Of a stretch of DNA of 64,000 bases, positions 44,667 to 53,453 are shown one piece after another. Position numbers and translations under genes: made by a program. The stretch is from NCBI RefSeq assembly GCF_038007465.1, contig NZ_JBBOXF010000001.1, forward strand, positions 1,928,501 to 1,992,500, given 5' to 3'. Origin of the DNA: Sporosarcina sp. FSL K6-1508 (GTDB lineage: Bacteria; Bacillota; Bacilli; Bacillales_A; Planococcaceae). The number at the start of each line of letters is the position of its first letter. The first letter of the stretch is position 1. The notes under the pieces were generated by a model that saw nothing but the letters and a program-made list of their open reading frames with translations, did no database searches and was not told the origin of the DNA.

Positions 44667-45350
44667 ATGAAAAAAGTGATATTCTTCACACTTGCAGTCA
44701 TTTGTATAGTCTTACTTATCACTTGGGGTATTAACTCAAAGAACTCAAAGGAGGCAACAACAATGTATCCACAATTATCGAATGAAGTAGCAGCAAACGA
44801 AGCACTTGTAGTTATGAACACAACAATGGGGCCAATTAAAATCAAGCTTTTCCCTGAACAGGCACCAAAAACAGTTGAAAATTTCTTGACGCATGCGGAA
44901 AACGGCTATTACGATGGCATTATTTTTCACCGCGTTATTGAAGATTTCATGATCCAAGGCGGCGACCCGACAGGAACAGGTATGGGCGGAGCAAGTATAT
45001 ATGGTGAAACATTTGAGGATGAATTCTCAATGGAACTGTTCAACTTAAAAGGAGCTCTTTCGATGGCGAACGCAGGTCCTGGAACGAACGGCAGCCAATT
45101 CTTCATCGTTCACGCATCAGAGGTTCCAGGTTCAGCCGATCAGATGAAAAAAGGCGGATGGCCAGAAGAAATCGCTGAAGCGTATGTCGAAAAGGGTGGA
45201 ACACCTCACCTAGATCAAAAACATACTGTATTCGGTCAAGTTATCGAAGGCATGGATGTTGTTGACAAAATTGCAAAAGTGAAAAAAGGCCGTCAAGATA
45301 AGCCCGTTGAAGATATTTCCATCGAATCAATCGAGATTCTTCAAAAGTAA
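44667..45350 (+). CDS. ppiB: Cyclophilin-type peptidyl-prolyl isomerase with two possible starts
   Basis: A cyclophilin (FHRVIEDFMIQGGDPTGTG, GSQFFIVH and HTVFGQVIEGMDVVDKI). From ATG 44667 (7 nt after CAGGGTGA) the product has 227 residues with an N-terminal anchor, MKKVIFFTLAVICIVLLITW. From an internal in-frame ATG at 44763, 8 nt after a perfect AAAGGAGG, it is a 195-residue cytoplasmic enzyme that fits usual Bacillales cyclophilins beginning MYPQL. Both may be used. It folds proline-containing proteins. Confidence 0.9.
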   Translation: MKKVIFFTLAVICIVLLITWGINSKNSKEATTMYPQLSNEVAANEALVVMNTTMGPIKIKLFPEQAPKTVENFLTHAENGYYDGIIFHRVIEDFMIQGGDPTGTGMGGASIYGETFEDEFSMELFNLKGALSMANAGPGTNGSQFFIVHASEVPGSADQMKKGGWPEEIAEAYVEKGGTPHLDQKHTVFGQVIEGMDVVDKIAKVKKGRQDKPVEDISIESIEILQK

Positions 45351-45390
45351 TCTCAATTCTGTGAAATTAACAATGTGAGGAAGTGGGTAA

Positions 45391-45609
45391 GTGAACGTTC
45401 TATTAATGCCGTTCCTTTACTTTCCGGAAGATAAATCAGAATATATACCAGCTGTGTTTTCCTTTGTTTTTTTCATGATTCTTTTAGTATTCACATTTAG
45501 GTGGATACGAAACAATTCGAAGAAACAAGAATTAGAAACGAAAGAACTTGAAGCACGCATTTTGCGTGAACGCGGCGAAGAAAAAGAAAAACAGCATCCT
45601 CGTGATTGA
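45391..45609 (+). CDS. Small single-pass membrane protein, unknown
   Basis: A 72-residue protein with one helix (about residues 20-38) and a charged, probably coiled cytoplasmic tail (KKQELETKELEARILRERGEEKEK). GTG start after GAGGAAGTG. I do not recognise the family. It follows the cyclophilin gene by 40 nt and shares its terminator, so the two may be co-transcribed. Confidence 0.65.
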   Translation: MNVLLMPFLYFPEDKSEYIPAVFSFVFFMILLVFTFRWIRNNSKKQELETKELEARILRERGEEKEKQHPRD

Positions 45610-45622
45610 GGATGCTGTTTTT
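45586..45622. terminator. Bidirectional terminator between converging genes
   Basis: Perfect 11-bp stem ACAGCATCCTC/GAGGATGCTGT with A5 before and T5 after. Confidence 0.9.
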
Positions 45623-45631
45623 CTTTGGAGA

Positions 45632-46810
45632 TTATTTATCACTCATCGCGGTGATAAAACGGTTGACCCCATCTTTGACAACCGAAAGCGGTGTAGCGAC
45701 ATTCATGCGAAGGAAGCCGCGTCCCGCTTCACCGTATTTCGTTCCTGGTTCAAGTGCAAGTTTCCCTTTATTCAAAAGCCTGTCCATCATTTCTTCTTCA
45801 GTCAGCCCAGTGCCGCGGTAGTCAATCCAGAGAAGGTATGTACCATGCGGCTTCGCGATTTTTAAAGCAGGAATCGCCGATGTCAGTTCTTGAATTGCGT
45901 AATCCATATTGCCCGTAATCGTATCTAACAGTTCTGCGAGCCAAGGGCCACCTTCTTTATAAGCGGCAGTCAAGGCTGCGGCAGCAAAGGAACTCAATTC
46001 CATCTGCCCGTGTGACAATGCATTCAAAGTAAGTTTTTCTCGTACAACTTCATCTGTTGCAATCATTAATGCCGCTTGGATACCCGCGAGGTTAAACGTT
46101 TTTGTTGGGGCAACACATGTAATAATACGTCCTATTTCTTCGCCGGCAAGCGTTGCAAGCGGAATATGCTTATAGCCCGGGAAGACTAGGTCCGCGTGGA
46201 TTTCATCTGATAAAATCAAGACATCATATTTTGTACATAAGCGTAACATTTCTTTCAGCTCGTCTTCTTTCCAGACGATACCTCCGGGATTATGCGGGTT
46301 GCACAAAATGAAAAGCTTTACATTTTGTTTTAGGCATTTCTCAAATTCTTCAAAATCAATTGAATACACGCCGTCTTCTTCTTGCATAATACACTCGACA
46401 ATATTTCTTCCCTGCCGTTCAGGAATTTGGAAGAAAGGCGGGTAGACTGGAGAAGTGACAAGAATGCCGTCTCCTGGTGATGTAAATGTTTCAATGACCG
46501 ATGCGATTGCTGGTACAACCCCGTGGTGGAATAACATCCATTCGTTCTTTGTTTCCCATGCATGACGTTCAGAAAGCCATGTGCGCACCGCATCTTTACA
46601 GCCCTCACAAATATATGAATAGCCGAAAACTGGATGATCGAGCCGTTCTTTCATCGCATTGACAACAACTTCAGGAGCAGCAAAATCCATATCGGCCACC
46701 CACATCGGTAAAATATCGGATGCATCTTCAAGTCCATAAATCAATTCCATTCGATCCCATTTGACCGAACGCGATTTACGCCGTTCAATCACTTGTTCAA
46801 AGTTATCCAC
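45632..46810 (-). CDS. patB: PatB/MalY-type PLP-dependent C-S lyase
   Basis: A 392-residue class I/II aminotransferase-fold enzyme of the MalY/PatB group (cystathionine beta-lyase activity). DMDFAAPEVV near residue 40, NPHNPGG and SDEIHADLVFPGYKH, and the PLP lysine in APTKTFNLAG are intact. GTG start with GAGGGGAT. It is divergent from yugE, as patB and yugE neighbour each other in B. subtilis. Confidence 0.92.
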   Translation of the reverse strand: MDNFEQVIERRKSRSVKWDRMELIYGLEDASDILPMWVADMDFAAPEVVVNAMKERLDHPVFGYSYICEGCKDAVRTWLSERHAWETKNEWMLFHHGVVPAIASVIETFTSPGDGILVTSPVYPPFFQIPERQGRNIVECIMQEEDGVYSIDFEEFEKCLKQNVKLFILCNPHNPGGIVWKEDELKEMLRLCTKYDVLILSDEIHADLVFPGYKHIPLATLAGEEIGRIITCVAPTKTFNLAGIQAALMIATDEVVREKLTLNALSHGQMELSSFAAAALTAAYKEGGPWLAELLDTITGNMDYAIQELTSAIPALKIAKPHGTYLLWIDYRGTGLTEEEMMDRLLNKGKLALEPGTKYGEAGRGFLRMNVATPLSVVKDGVNRFITAMSDK

Positions 46811-46885
46811 GGAAATCCCCTCTTTCCTTTTTTCTCTACTATGTTATCATAATCTAGACTATTGAGAAAAATAAGGTGACTCATC

Positions 46886-47146
46886 GTGCAAACTATAGAA
46901 ATGAATAAAAAGGCAATCGCACTTCTTGAACAATGGGATCCGTTTGATGTGGGACCAAAAGCGTATGAACTCGAAATCGCTGATGTTGTGTCGGATTTAC
47001 ATCATCTTGATCATCCAACCGACCTTGCAAAGCGAATTCGGGAAATTTACGAACATTCCTATGCTGTATGGATTCCAATCGAGAACTGTGTGCAAATTTC
47101 TTATAAGCTGTTGGCGATTAAGTACGAGGCGAAATGTATCGTCTGA
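46886..47146 (+). CDS. yugE: YugE-like DUF1871 protein
   Basis: An 86-residue helical protein of DUF1871, the length of B. subtilis YugE. EQWDPFDVGPKAYELEIADVV is the recognisable part. GTG start, AAGGTGA upstream. Function unknown. Confidence 0.85.
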   Translation: MQTIEMNKKAIALLEQWDPFDVGPKAYELEIADVVSDLHHLDHPTDLAKRIREIYEHSYAVWIPIENCVQISYKLLAIKYEAKCIV

Positions 47147-47152
47147 TTGTGC

Positions 47153-47190
47153 AAAGCTGTCCCCATTTGACTACGGGTACAGCTTTTTTA
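47153..47190 (+). terminator. Terminator after yugE
   Basis: AAAGCTGTCCCC pairs with GGGTACAGCTTT (one mismatch) and is followed by six T residues. Confidence 0.85.
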
Positions 47191-47192
47191 AA

Positions 47193-47213
47193 AGATAAAG
47201 TATAGGTTTTTCA
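47193..47213 (+). repeat. 21-bp exact repeat, copy 2
   Basis: Same sequence as 42855-42875, here directly after the yugE terminator. Confidence 0.7.
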
Positions 47214-47223
47214 ACCTGGAGTA

Positions 47224-47279
47224 GTGTCTAGCTCCAGCTCCTAGCCCCTCGGGTCTACATAGGCGCTTGCGCTTTTCTA
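47224..47279. repeat. Dispersed hairpin repeat, deleted form
   Basis: The two ends of the element at 43068-43190 joined with about 70 nt of the middle missing: GTCTAGCTCCAG-CTCCTAGCCCCTCG followed by GGTCTACATAGGCGCTTGCG and CTTTTCT. Confidence 0.8.
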
Positions 47280-47285
47280 ATTACG

Positions 47286-47323
47286 TAAAAAGACCCGCAA
47301 ATCCAATTATAGGATTTGCGGGT
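47286..47323 (-). terminator. Terminator of the NSS symporter (minus strand)
   Basis: Perfect 12-bp stem ACCCGCAAATCC/GGATTTGCGGGT with the T run on the minus strand. Confidence 0.85.
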
Positions 47324-47326
47324 GTT

Positions 47327-48661
47327 TTATGATGCGTTATATAGTTCGATAATCCAAACGATGAAAATGACGATAATAGCAACAGGTGCGGCATACCTGA
47401 CGAGAAACTTCCAAAGGCTATTCATCACAGGATGCATGCGCAGCTCGTCGTCTGTTTGAGATTTTGTCAATACATAGCCTGCGAATATTGAGACGAGTAA
47501 TGCACCGAGTGGCATACCGATTTTACTCGTCAGTGTGTCAGCAAAATCAAAGATGGAACCGCCGAATACTTTCACATCAGACAGGACTCCGAATGAAAGC
47601 GCACTTGGAATACCAACGATGAAGATGAGTATTCCGAATACCCATGAAGCGCGTTTTCTGCGATCGCGTTTCTCGCGGATTCCCGTTGACACGACAATTT
47701 CAAGCATCGCAATCGATGAAGTAAGTGTCGCGAAAAGCATCAAGATGAAGAAAATAATCATAAACACATTACCAAACGGAATCTGGCTAAAGATAGCTGG
47801 TAAAATGACGAAAATCAGTCCCGGTCCTTCAGCGGGCGAATGGCCGAGCGCGAACACAGCTGGAAAGATGACAAGTCCAGCTAAAATGGAAATGGTGATA
47901 TTTAAGAGCGCGACATTCATAGCAGATTGCCCTAATTTTTCTTCTTTTGGCAAATATGACGCGTAGGTCATCATTGCAGTCACCCCTACGCTCAGTGAGA
48001 AGAAGGCTTGACCAAGTGCAACTAAGAACGTTGACCCTGTTAAGAGTGACCAATCAGGTACGAATAGGAAGCGAACGCCTTCCATTGCACCATCCAATGT
48101 TAATGAACGGATAGCAAGGATAATGAAGAAAATGAACAGCAATGGCATCATCCATCTGCTTGCCCGTTCGATTCCACCCTTGATTCCGCTTTGTACAATC
48201 CAAATCGTCAACCCCATGAAAACGGCTTGGGCAAACAGTACTTCCACAGGATTAGCGATGATTGTATTGAAAAGATCACCATGATTTGTAGCATCGAGAT
48301 TGAGGAAAATGGCGCGTGTTAAGTAGGAAAGAATCCACCCTCCGACCACGCTGTAGAATGACAACAGGATGAATGAAATTGCAAGCCCAATCCAGCCAAT
48401 CAAAGGCCATTTTTTCCCTGGGGCCAGTCGTTTTAGTGATGTAACTGCATCGGCCTGCCCCATACGGCCAATGACAAACTCTGCAAGTAAAATGGGAAGT
48501 CCGATTGCAATTGTACAAATGATGAATAGCAGAAGGAAGATGCTTCCGCCGTTTGTTCCTGCCATATAAGGAAACTTCCATATTGCACCGAGTCCGATCG
48601 CGCTGCCGGCAGCGGCGAGAACGAAACCAATTTTTGATGACCATTGATCACGTTGTTTCAT
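47327..48661 (-). CDS. NSS-family sodium:amino acid/neurotransmitter symporter
   Basis: A 444-residue LeuT-like symporter with about 11-12 helices. The first helix has GSAIGLGAIWKFPYMAGTNGG, which binds Na+ and substrate in the family. It should import an amino acid with Na+. I use ATG 48661 (weak GAGTG site nine nt upstream, start MKQRDQWSSKIG); ATG 48676 is possible and has no site. The upstream DNA holds a divergent truncated sigma gene. Confidence 0.9.
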   Translation of the reverse strand: MKQRDQWSSKIGFVLAAAGSAIGLGAIWKFPYMAGTNGGSIFLLLFIICTIAIGLPILLAEFVIGRMGQADAVTSLKRLAPGKKWPLIGWIGLAISFILLSFYSVVGGWILSYLTRAIFLNLDATNHGDLFNTIIANPVEVLFAQAVFMGLTIWIVQSGIKGGIERASRWMMPLLFIFFIILAIRSLTLDGAMEGVRFLFVPDWSLLTGSTFLVALGQAFFSLSVGVTAMMTYASYLPKEEKLGQSAMNVALLNITISILAGLVIFPAVFALGHSPAEGPGLIFVILPAIFSQIPFGNVFMIIFFILMLFATLTSSIAMLEIVVSTGIREKRDRRKRASWVFGILIFIVGIPSALSFGVLSDVKVFGGSIFDFADTLTSKIGMPLGALLVSIFAGYVLTKSQTDDELRMHPVMNSLWKFLVRYAAPVAIIVIFIVWIIELYNAS

Positions 48662-48736
48662 AAGATATTCACTCATTTCATTAGGATACAGATTTTCTAA
48701 TTGTACACTAACTAAAAACGAATACCATGGTATTTT

Positions 48737-48764
48737 AAAACAAATTACGACAATTCTTCGTATC
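48737..48764 (+). promoter_or_regulatory. ECF-like promoter before the truncated sigma gene
   Basis: AAAAC and CGTATC are separated by 17 nt, close to the ECF pattern TGAAAC-N16-CGTA. ECF sigma genes often drive themselves from such promoters, and it lies 32 nt before the ATG of the fragment. Confidence 0.4.
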
Positions 48765-48795
48765 ATCTACAGTGACAAGGGGACGGGGGGAAACC

Positions 48796-48867
48796 ATGAA
48801 CGAAATCGAATTAATTACGAAAGCTCAACAAGGAGATAAAAGCGCGTATGGAGAGCTGATGATATAA
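48796..48867 (+). pseudogene. Truncated ECF sigma factor (N-terminal 23 codons)
   Basis: ATG with a strong GGGGGG site encodes 23 residues, MNEIELITKAQQGDKSAYGE and three more, and then a stop. This is the standard opening of an ECF sigma-70 region 2 (compare I-x-KAxxGDxxAFGEL). The remainder of the gene is missing; a hairpin (48881-48913) and then a full sigma-like gene follow. It looks like the remnant of a deletion. Confidence 0.65.
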
Positions 48868-48880
48868 ATTATAGTAACTA

Positions 48881-48913
48881 AGGCTGTCACGATTCATTGT
48901 GACAGCCTATTTA
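48881..48913 (+). terminator. Hairpin after the truncated sigma gene
   Basis: Perfect 10-bp stem AGGCTGTCAC/GTGACAGCCT; the T run after it (ATTTAATT) is poor. Confidence 0.55.
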
Positions 48914-48947
48914 ATTGTAAGGAAAAGTCTGAAATCCTATCAATCTT

Positions 48948-48956
48948 TGGTATAGT
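48948..48956 (+). promoter_or_regulatory. Extended -10 promoter of the sigma-like pair
   Basis: TGGTATAGT is a good extended -10 element 40 nt before the start codon; no convincing -35 hexamer lies at 16-18 nt. Confidence 0.45.
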
Positions 48957-48996
48957 TAAAATAATTAGTAAGCTGTATAGAAAGAGAGGATTGCCT

Positions 48997-51156
48997 ATGG
49001 AAGAATTTGATTTGATTCAAAAGGTAAGGGCTGGGGAGATTGAGGCTTTTGAAAAATGGATGGACATCTATTCTGTAGACATTGAATGTTTCGCTGTGCA
49101 ATATGGCTGTTCGGTAAAACAGGTGGGCGAAGTAGCGGAGGAAACGTTTAGAAATTTACATAATCAGCTGGATTCCCTTAACAATGAAGAATCGCTTGTT
49201 TGTGCACTATATAAAAATGCATTAACTAGTGTTAAACATGTTCAACAAGCTGATCGAACGAATGAAATGATATTCCCTTTTGAGGAGGATCAGGAATTAC
49301 ATGACCGGATTGCCCAGCTTGGAACTGCGATTAAAGTACCTTTTATACTATCGAGGTTTCATAAACTGACTGATTTTGAGATTGCAGCAATTACAGATAC
49401 TTCTGTGGAAATCGTGGAACGAGCAATTACTGAAGCGTCCCATAACTTAGAAGTTGCGCAATTAGATAAAAAGCTGGAATTCCTTTATAAGTCATATGGG
49501 CGAATAACGACTTCATTCAGAAAAGAGCAGGTTTTGGCAAAACCGCAAAAGGAGATACAGGCGACTGGGAAATTGAAACAAACGCTATCTAAGAAGGCCA
49601 TAATATCCTGGATTGCAGGGGTACTCGTTCTTCTCATTCTTGTAGCAGTCCCAGTTGTTACAGGGGAAGAGTATAAAAAAGCTTCAGCAGAAAGATATAT
49701 TGAACGGCTGAAAGCTACGTTTGAGAAGGAAATTGATAGCCGTTATATCCAATTGGGTCTGACGAAATTGACTGAAAAAGATAGGATCGTATTGGGTCAT
49801 AATATGTTCGATGACCAAGCACGTGAAGAATTCGAGGCGATGACGAGCAGATACGAACGCGTTATTGCTGAAACGGGAACACTGAATAAAAAGAAGATTA
49901 ATGAGGAGTACAAAGAAATAATAAAAACAGTAGAGTTACCATCTGAAATGGCTGAGCAACTAGTTAAAAATTCACATGCGAACGATAAGGTGAAAAGCGA
50001 GGAATTCATAAAGGACTATTTGAAACAGTATGACATAATCCAACAAGCGTATTACATGATATTTATAAAACATGAACAAGTTATCACGGATGCAATCGGT
50101 AGTGAAGGCAGATCTCTCGAGAAGTTTATGGAGAAAAAAGATACCTATCCTGAAGACTTGCAAAAAGCATTGGATGGAATGATTAAACAAAACATCTACC
50201 CAACTTTTATAAATGAATGGGGAATAGTATCTCCAAGTTACGGCAGTAATGATTTCAGTGCTAAAATCCGATCCTCAATTCATAAAGATTTAGGTGGTTT
50301 TTTTACATTATTGGAATCCGGCCCTTTCGTCTCTTATCCGGGCCTATCACATTCTCTTAATGATTCGGTTGATTATTTATTGGATATGGAAAAAACCTTG
50401 ATGGCGACAACGATGGATGATGAAAAAACGTACATGCTCGGTGGGGCTTACAGCGAACTCTTTTATGAAATCATAGGAGGGGAGGATCCCGATAGTATAT
50501 TGGGAACTGATGGTAAGGTGAAAAAGGAGTTTCGTAAGGCTTGGAAAAGAATAGAATCTGCTGAAGAGGAGTCACCGTCAGCTTACTTTATGAAAATGAT
50601 TAGTAGCGAAATGAAGGCGGGAGACTGGACTGGATCGGAAAGCCGTAATCGTTTTCAACCATTTCAACTTAAGCGGGCGTTGAAACTTACTAAAAGTGGA
50701 GAACTTGATACTTCTAAAAAGGATGGAATTAATAAACCCGAGACGGATATTGAGATGGTGTCATTTCCTAATCATTACTTTGAGAAGACAGTTAGAGATA
50801 CTTACTATTCATTCTCGTCGAAACTTGACCAATCTGAATTACAGGGGGTAAGTCCTTTGGTTATTTTAGGTGTCTATTTTTTTGCAAATGATCAAGAAGA
50901 TCCAGAAACAATGTGGCATCTATACAGTGAAACACAAATTTCAGCCACGCTTGAAGAATTTACCGAAGAATGGAGGCCATTAGACATGAATTTTTTTAGT
51001 CTAGATACTCTCAATTTTAATGGTATCGAAGAAGTGGCAGGTTCAATCGGATTTTACCGCGGAAATGAGTATGTTAACGGTGCACAGATGGTTTTGAATA
51101 ATGATTTAGTATGGGAAATCGATCATATTGACTTAGATATGCTGCTAGTTGAATAA
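48997..51156 (+). CDS. Membrane-tethered sigma-like protein 1
   Basis: A 719-residue protein. Residues 5-56 resemble ECF sigma region 2 (LIQKVRAGEIEAFEKWM, EVAEETFRNL), residues 101-152 region 4 (LHDRIAQL...DFEIAAITDTSVEIVERAI, a helix-turn-helix). One transmembrane helix at 201-222 follows a basic stretch, so the head is cytoplasmic and about 495 helical, acidic residues lie outside. The region 2 DNA- and core-binding residues are partly lost. ATG 48997 is 6 nt from AGAGAGGA. I do not recognise the outer domain. Function unknown. Confidence 0.8.
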   Translation: MEEFDLIQKVRAGEIEAFEKWMDIYSVDIECFAVQYGCSVKQVGEVAEETFRNLHNQLDSLNNEESLVCALYKNALTSVKHVQQADRTNEMIFPFEEDQELHDRIAQLGTAIKVPFILSRFHKLTDFEIAAITDTSVEIVERAITEASHNLEVAQLDKKLEFLYKSYGRITTSFRKEQVLAKPQKEIQATGKLKQTLSKKAIISWIAGVLVLLILVAVPVVTGEEYKKASAERYIERLKATFEKEIDSRYIQLGLTKLTEKDRIVLGHNMFDDQAREEFEAMTSRYERVIAETGTLNKKKINEEYKEIIKTVELPSEMAEQLVKNSHANDKVKSEEFIKDYLKQYDIIQQAYYMIFIKHEQVITDAIGSEGRSLEKFMEKKDTYPEDLQKALDGMIKQNIYPTFINEWGIVSPSYGSNDFSAKIRSSIHKDLGGFFTLLESGPFVSYPGLSHSLNDSVDYLLDMEKTLMATTMDDEKTYMLGGAYSELFYEIIGGEDPDSILGTDGKVKKEFRKAWKRIESAEEESPSAYFMKMISSEMKAGDWTGSESRNRFQPFQLKRALKLTKSGELDTSKKDGINKPETDIEMVSFPNHYFEKTVRDTYYSFSSKLDQSELQGVSPLVILGVYFFANDQEDPETMWHLYSETQISATLEEFTEEWRPLDMNFFSLDTLNFNGIEEVAGSIGFYRGNEYVNGAQMVLNNDLVWEIDHIDLDMLLVE

Positions 51157-51171
51157 GGGGGTGACTTCGTA

Positions 51172-53340
51172 ATGGAAGAACCTAGTCGGATTGAAAAGGT
51201 GAATAATGGGAGTCTTGTAGCATTTGAAGAGTGGATGGATATTTACTCATGTGACATTGAACGGTTTGCTTTTCAGTATGGCTATTCTCCAGAGCAATCC
51301 GGCAAAGTGGCTGAGGCAACTTTTGGAAAAATAGTTACGGTAGTAAAAACTTATGTAAATGAAGATAATATCCAACTTGAGCTATATAAAATAGCGGTCG
51401 AAAAGTGCACGCTTTCTGAATTGATTAGTCCACTTCCAAGTGGCATTTTGGCCTTTGAGGAAGACGAACAGCTACATCATCAGATTGTCCAGTTAACAAG
51501 GGAAGAGAGGTTAGTGTTCATTCTTTCTCGGTTTCATAGTATGAGTGACGAAGAAGTGGCAGTGATTATTGGAATTTCGGTGGATGAAGTACGGCGTTCA
51601 CTCACTGCCACCTTCTATCATCTGAAAGGTGGGAATTTGGAAAAGAGGCTAGAATTTCTCGATAAATCATATAGGAGAGTCCGCTCTTCATTCAGAAAAG
51701 AAATGGTTTTTCGGGATCCGGTTAAAAATTTGACAGAAGTTCGAGTTGAAAAGAAATCAATAACAAAGAAGGTTCTTTTTTCATGGATTGCTGGTGTTCT
51801 TTTACTAATTATCCTGCTTACAATTTCAGTCGTGACAAGCGACGAATACAAGAAGTCTTCCGATGAAAAGTATCTAGCGCGCTTGAAAACTTCTTTTGAA
51901 AATGAAATAGCAACAAAGTTCAAGACATTAGGGCTCGTTGAACCTAAAAGGGAAGAGCAAGAATTCTACGGAGACATGAACGGGCATGACGAACGTCAAC
52001 AGTTTGAGGAGTTAACAAAGAAACTTCAAATGCAAATAACTGCCAATGAAAGGATAAACAGGGGAAACGTGCAGGAACAGTACGAAGAAATTATGGCAAA
52101 TTTGGAATACCCTTCCGAAATGATTGCTAAGCTTTTGAAAAATCCATTGACGGATGACAGAGCTGCAAGTGAGGCGTTTATAAAGGCGTATATAAACGAA
52201 GTCAACTGGATTAGTAGTTTGTATGGTGTTGCCTTATACGAATATGAAGGTGTAATTTCAGAAAAACTTGAAAATGGAACGATAGATGTTGAAAAACTAC
52301 TTCTGAAAAAAAATACATATCCAGAAGAGCTTAGAAAAGTTTTGGGAACAATGGAAGATCAAAACCTTGGGCTCTTCAATGACTCAGAATGGAATTACCT
52401 CTATCCTATATATTTGGAAAGTGAAGTGGGTTCGGCGATACGAGATTCAATTCATGAAGATTTTAAAGGATATATAACGTTTTTGGAAACAAATCCAATT
52501 AATTATTCGGCAATTCATTCGGAATCGACTCTTCGACAAATGGCAGATTACATCGTAGAACTAGAGAATGTATTACTTACTGATCAACAAGAGGATCGTT
52601 CCTATCAAAATGTGCTTAATTATTATAACAACCTGTTTTATGAGGGATTTATTCGAAATGAAGATGGTCGGTTAAGGGGAAGTGATGGGAAATTGAAAAA
52701 AGAGTACCGTTCAGCTTGGGGAAAACTGGCTAACACGGGAGAAGACTCGCCATCGGCCTACATTATGAAACAAATCGTGAAAGAAATGGAAGAGAGTGAC
52801 TGGGAGACGTCGGATAGTTTAGAACGGCTTGAGCACCATCATCTCTATGATGCTGTGGGTCTCGCCAAAAGAGGAGACCTCCACCTATTTTCTTTTGAAA
52901 GTGCCATACAAGAAAACGGGAACGAAGTGGCAGTCAATGATCCTGAGTACGTTCGAGAAGTCGAAACGACTTACGTTAATTTCTCAAAGGGACATATGTA
53001 TAGTACTTTGGCTGGCGTTAAGCCATTAGTCGTATTCGGCGCCTATCTGTATGCCAATGAACAAGAAGATCCAAAGACGATGTGGCATCTGACTAATTAT
53101 GAATCTATTTCGCTTACGGAGGAAGAATACATTACTAATTGGAAGAAACAGAAGTACGACGTTGGAGAGGCGGATACTTTATTCGCGGAGATGGGGCCCA
53201 TTACATTAAATGACGTTCCGATTATCCCAATTAGTTATAGGGATGGAGAAGACCTTATCTATGATGGGTGGTTAATTTGGGATGAAGGGATAGGAATATG
53301 GTTGATTGAAACAGCTCCGGAAGCTATCGTAGAGCAGTGA
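51172..53340 (+). CDS. Membrane-tethered sigma-like protein 2
   Basis: A 722-residue paralogue, 15 nt after the first and aligned without gaps for the first 222 residues; the transmembrane helix is at the same place (201-222). Its region 4-like part is better preserved (LTREERLVFILSRFHSMSDEEVAVIIGISVDEVRRSL) while region 2 is more eroded (KVAEATFGKI). The outer domains share GTDGKxKKE(F/Y)R, ESPSAY-MK and ANxQEDPxTMWHL. AAGGGGGTGAC precedes the ATG. Likely co-transcribed with protein 1. Confidence 0.8.
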   Translation: MEEPSRIEKVNNGSLVAFEEWMDIYSCDIERFAFQYGYSPEQSGKVAEATFGKIVTVVKTYVNEDNIQLELYKIAVEKCTLSELISPLPSGILAFEEDEQLHHQIVQLTREERLVFILSRFHSMSDEEVAVIIGISVDEVRRSLTATFYHLKGGNLEKRLEFLDKSYRRVRSSFRKEMVFRDPVKNLTEVRVEKKSITKKVLFSWIAGVLLLIILLTISVVTSDEYKKSSDEKYLARLKTSFENEIATKFKTLGLVEPKREEQEFYGDMNGHDERQQFEELTKKLQMQITANERINRGNVQEQYEEIMANLEYPSEMIAKLLKNPLTDDRAASEAFIKAYINEVNWISSLYGVALYEYEGVISEKLENGTIDVEKLLLKKNTYPEELRKVLGTMEDQNLGLFNDSEWNYLYPIYLESEVGSAIRDSIHEDFKGYITFLETNPINYSAIHSESTLRQMADYIVELENVLLTDQQEDRSYQNVLNYYNNLFYEGFIRNEDGRLRGSDGKLKKEYRSAWGKLANTGEDSPSAYIMKQIVKEMEESDWETSDSLERLEHHHLYDAVGLAKRGDLHLFSFESAIQENGNEVAVNDPEYVREVETTYVNFSKGHMYSTLAGVKPLVVFGAYLYANEQEDPKTMWHLTNYESISLTEEEYITNWKKQKYDVGEADTLFAEMGPITLNDVPIIPISYRDGEDLIYDGWLIWDEGIGIWLIETAPEAIVEQ

Positions 53341-53369
53341 CTGTATATGGCTATCAGACTGCCATAATT

Positions 53370-53398
53370 TTGCTTGCCCTTTATAAACATGGTATAAT
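53370..53398 (+). promoter_or_regulatory. Sigma-A promoter of yugI
   Basis: TTGCTT and perfect TATAAT with 17 nt spacing and TGG before the -10. Confidence 0.75.
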
Positions 53399-53453
53399 TT
53401 TAAGTGGCCTTAAGGGCAGAATCGATACCAAAATAGATTGGGAGCTGTTTTAA

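Noticed and set aside
48930..48956. ECF-type promoter (TGAAAT...GGTA) before the sigma-like pair
   Set aside because: The gap between the elements is 13 nt, not about 16; the extended -10 element explains the site better.
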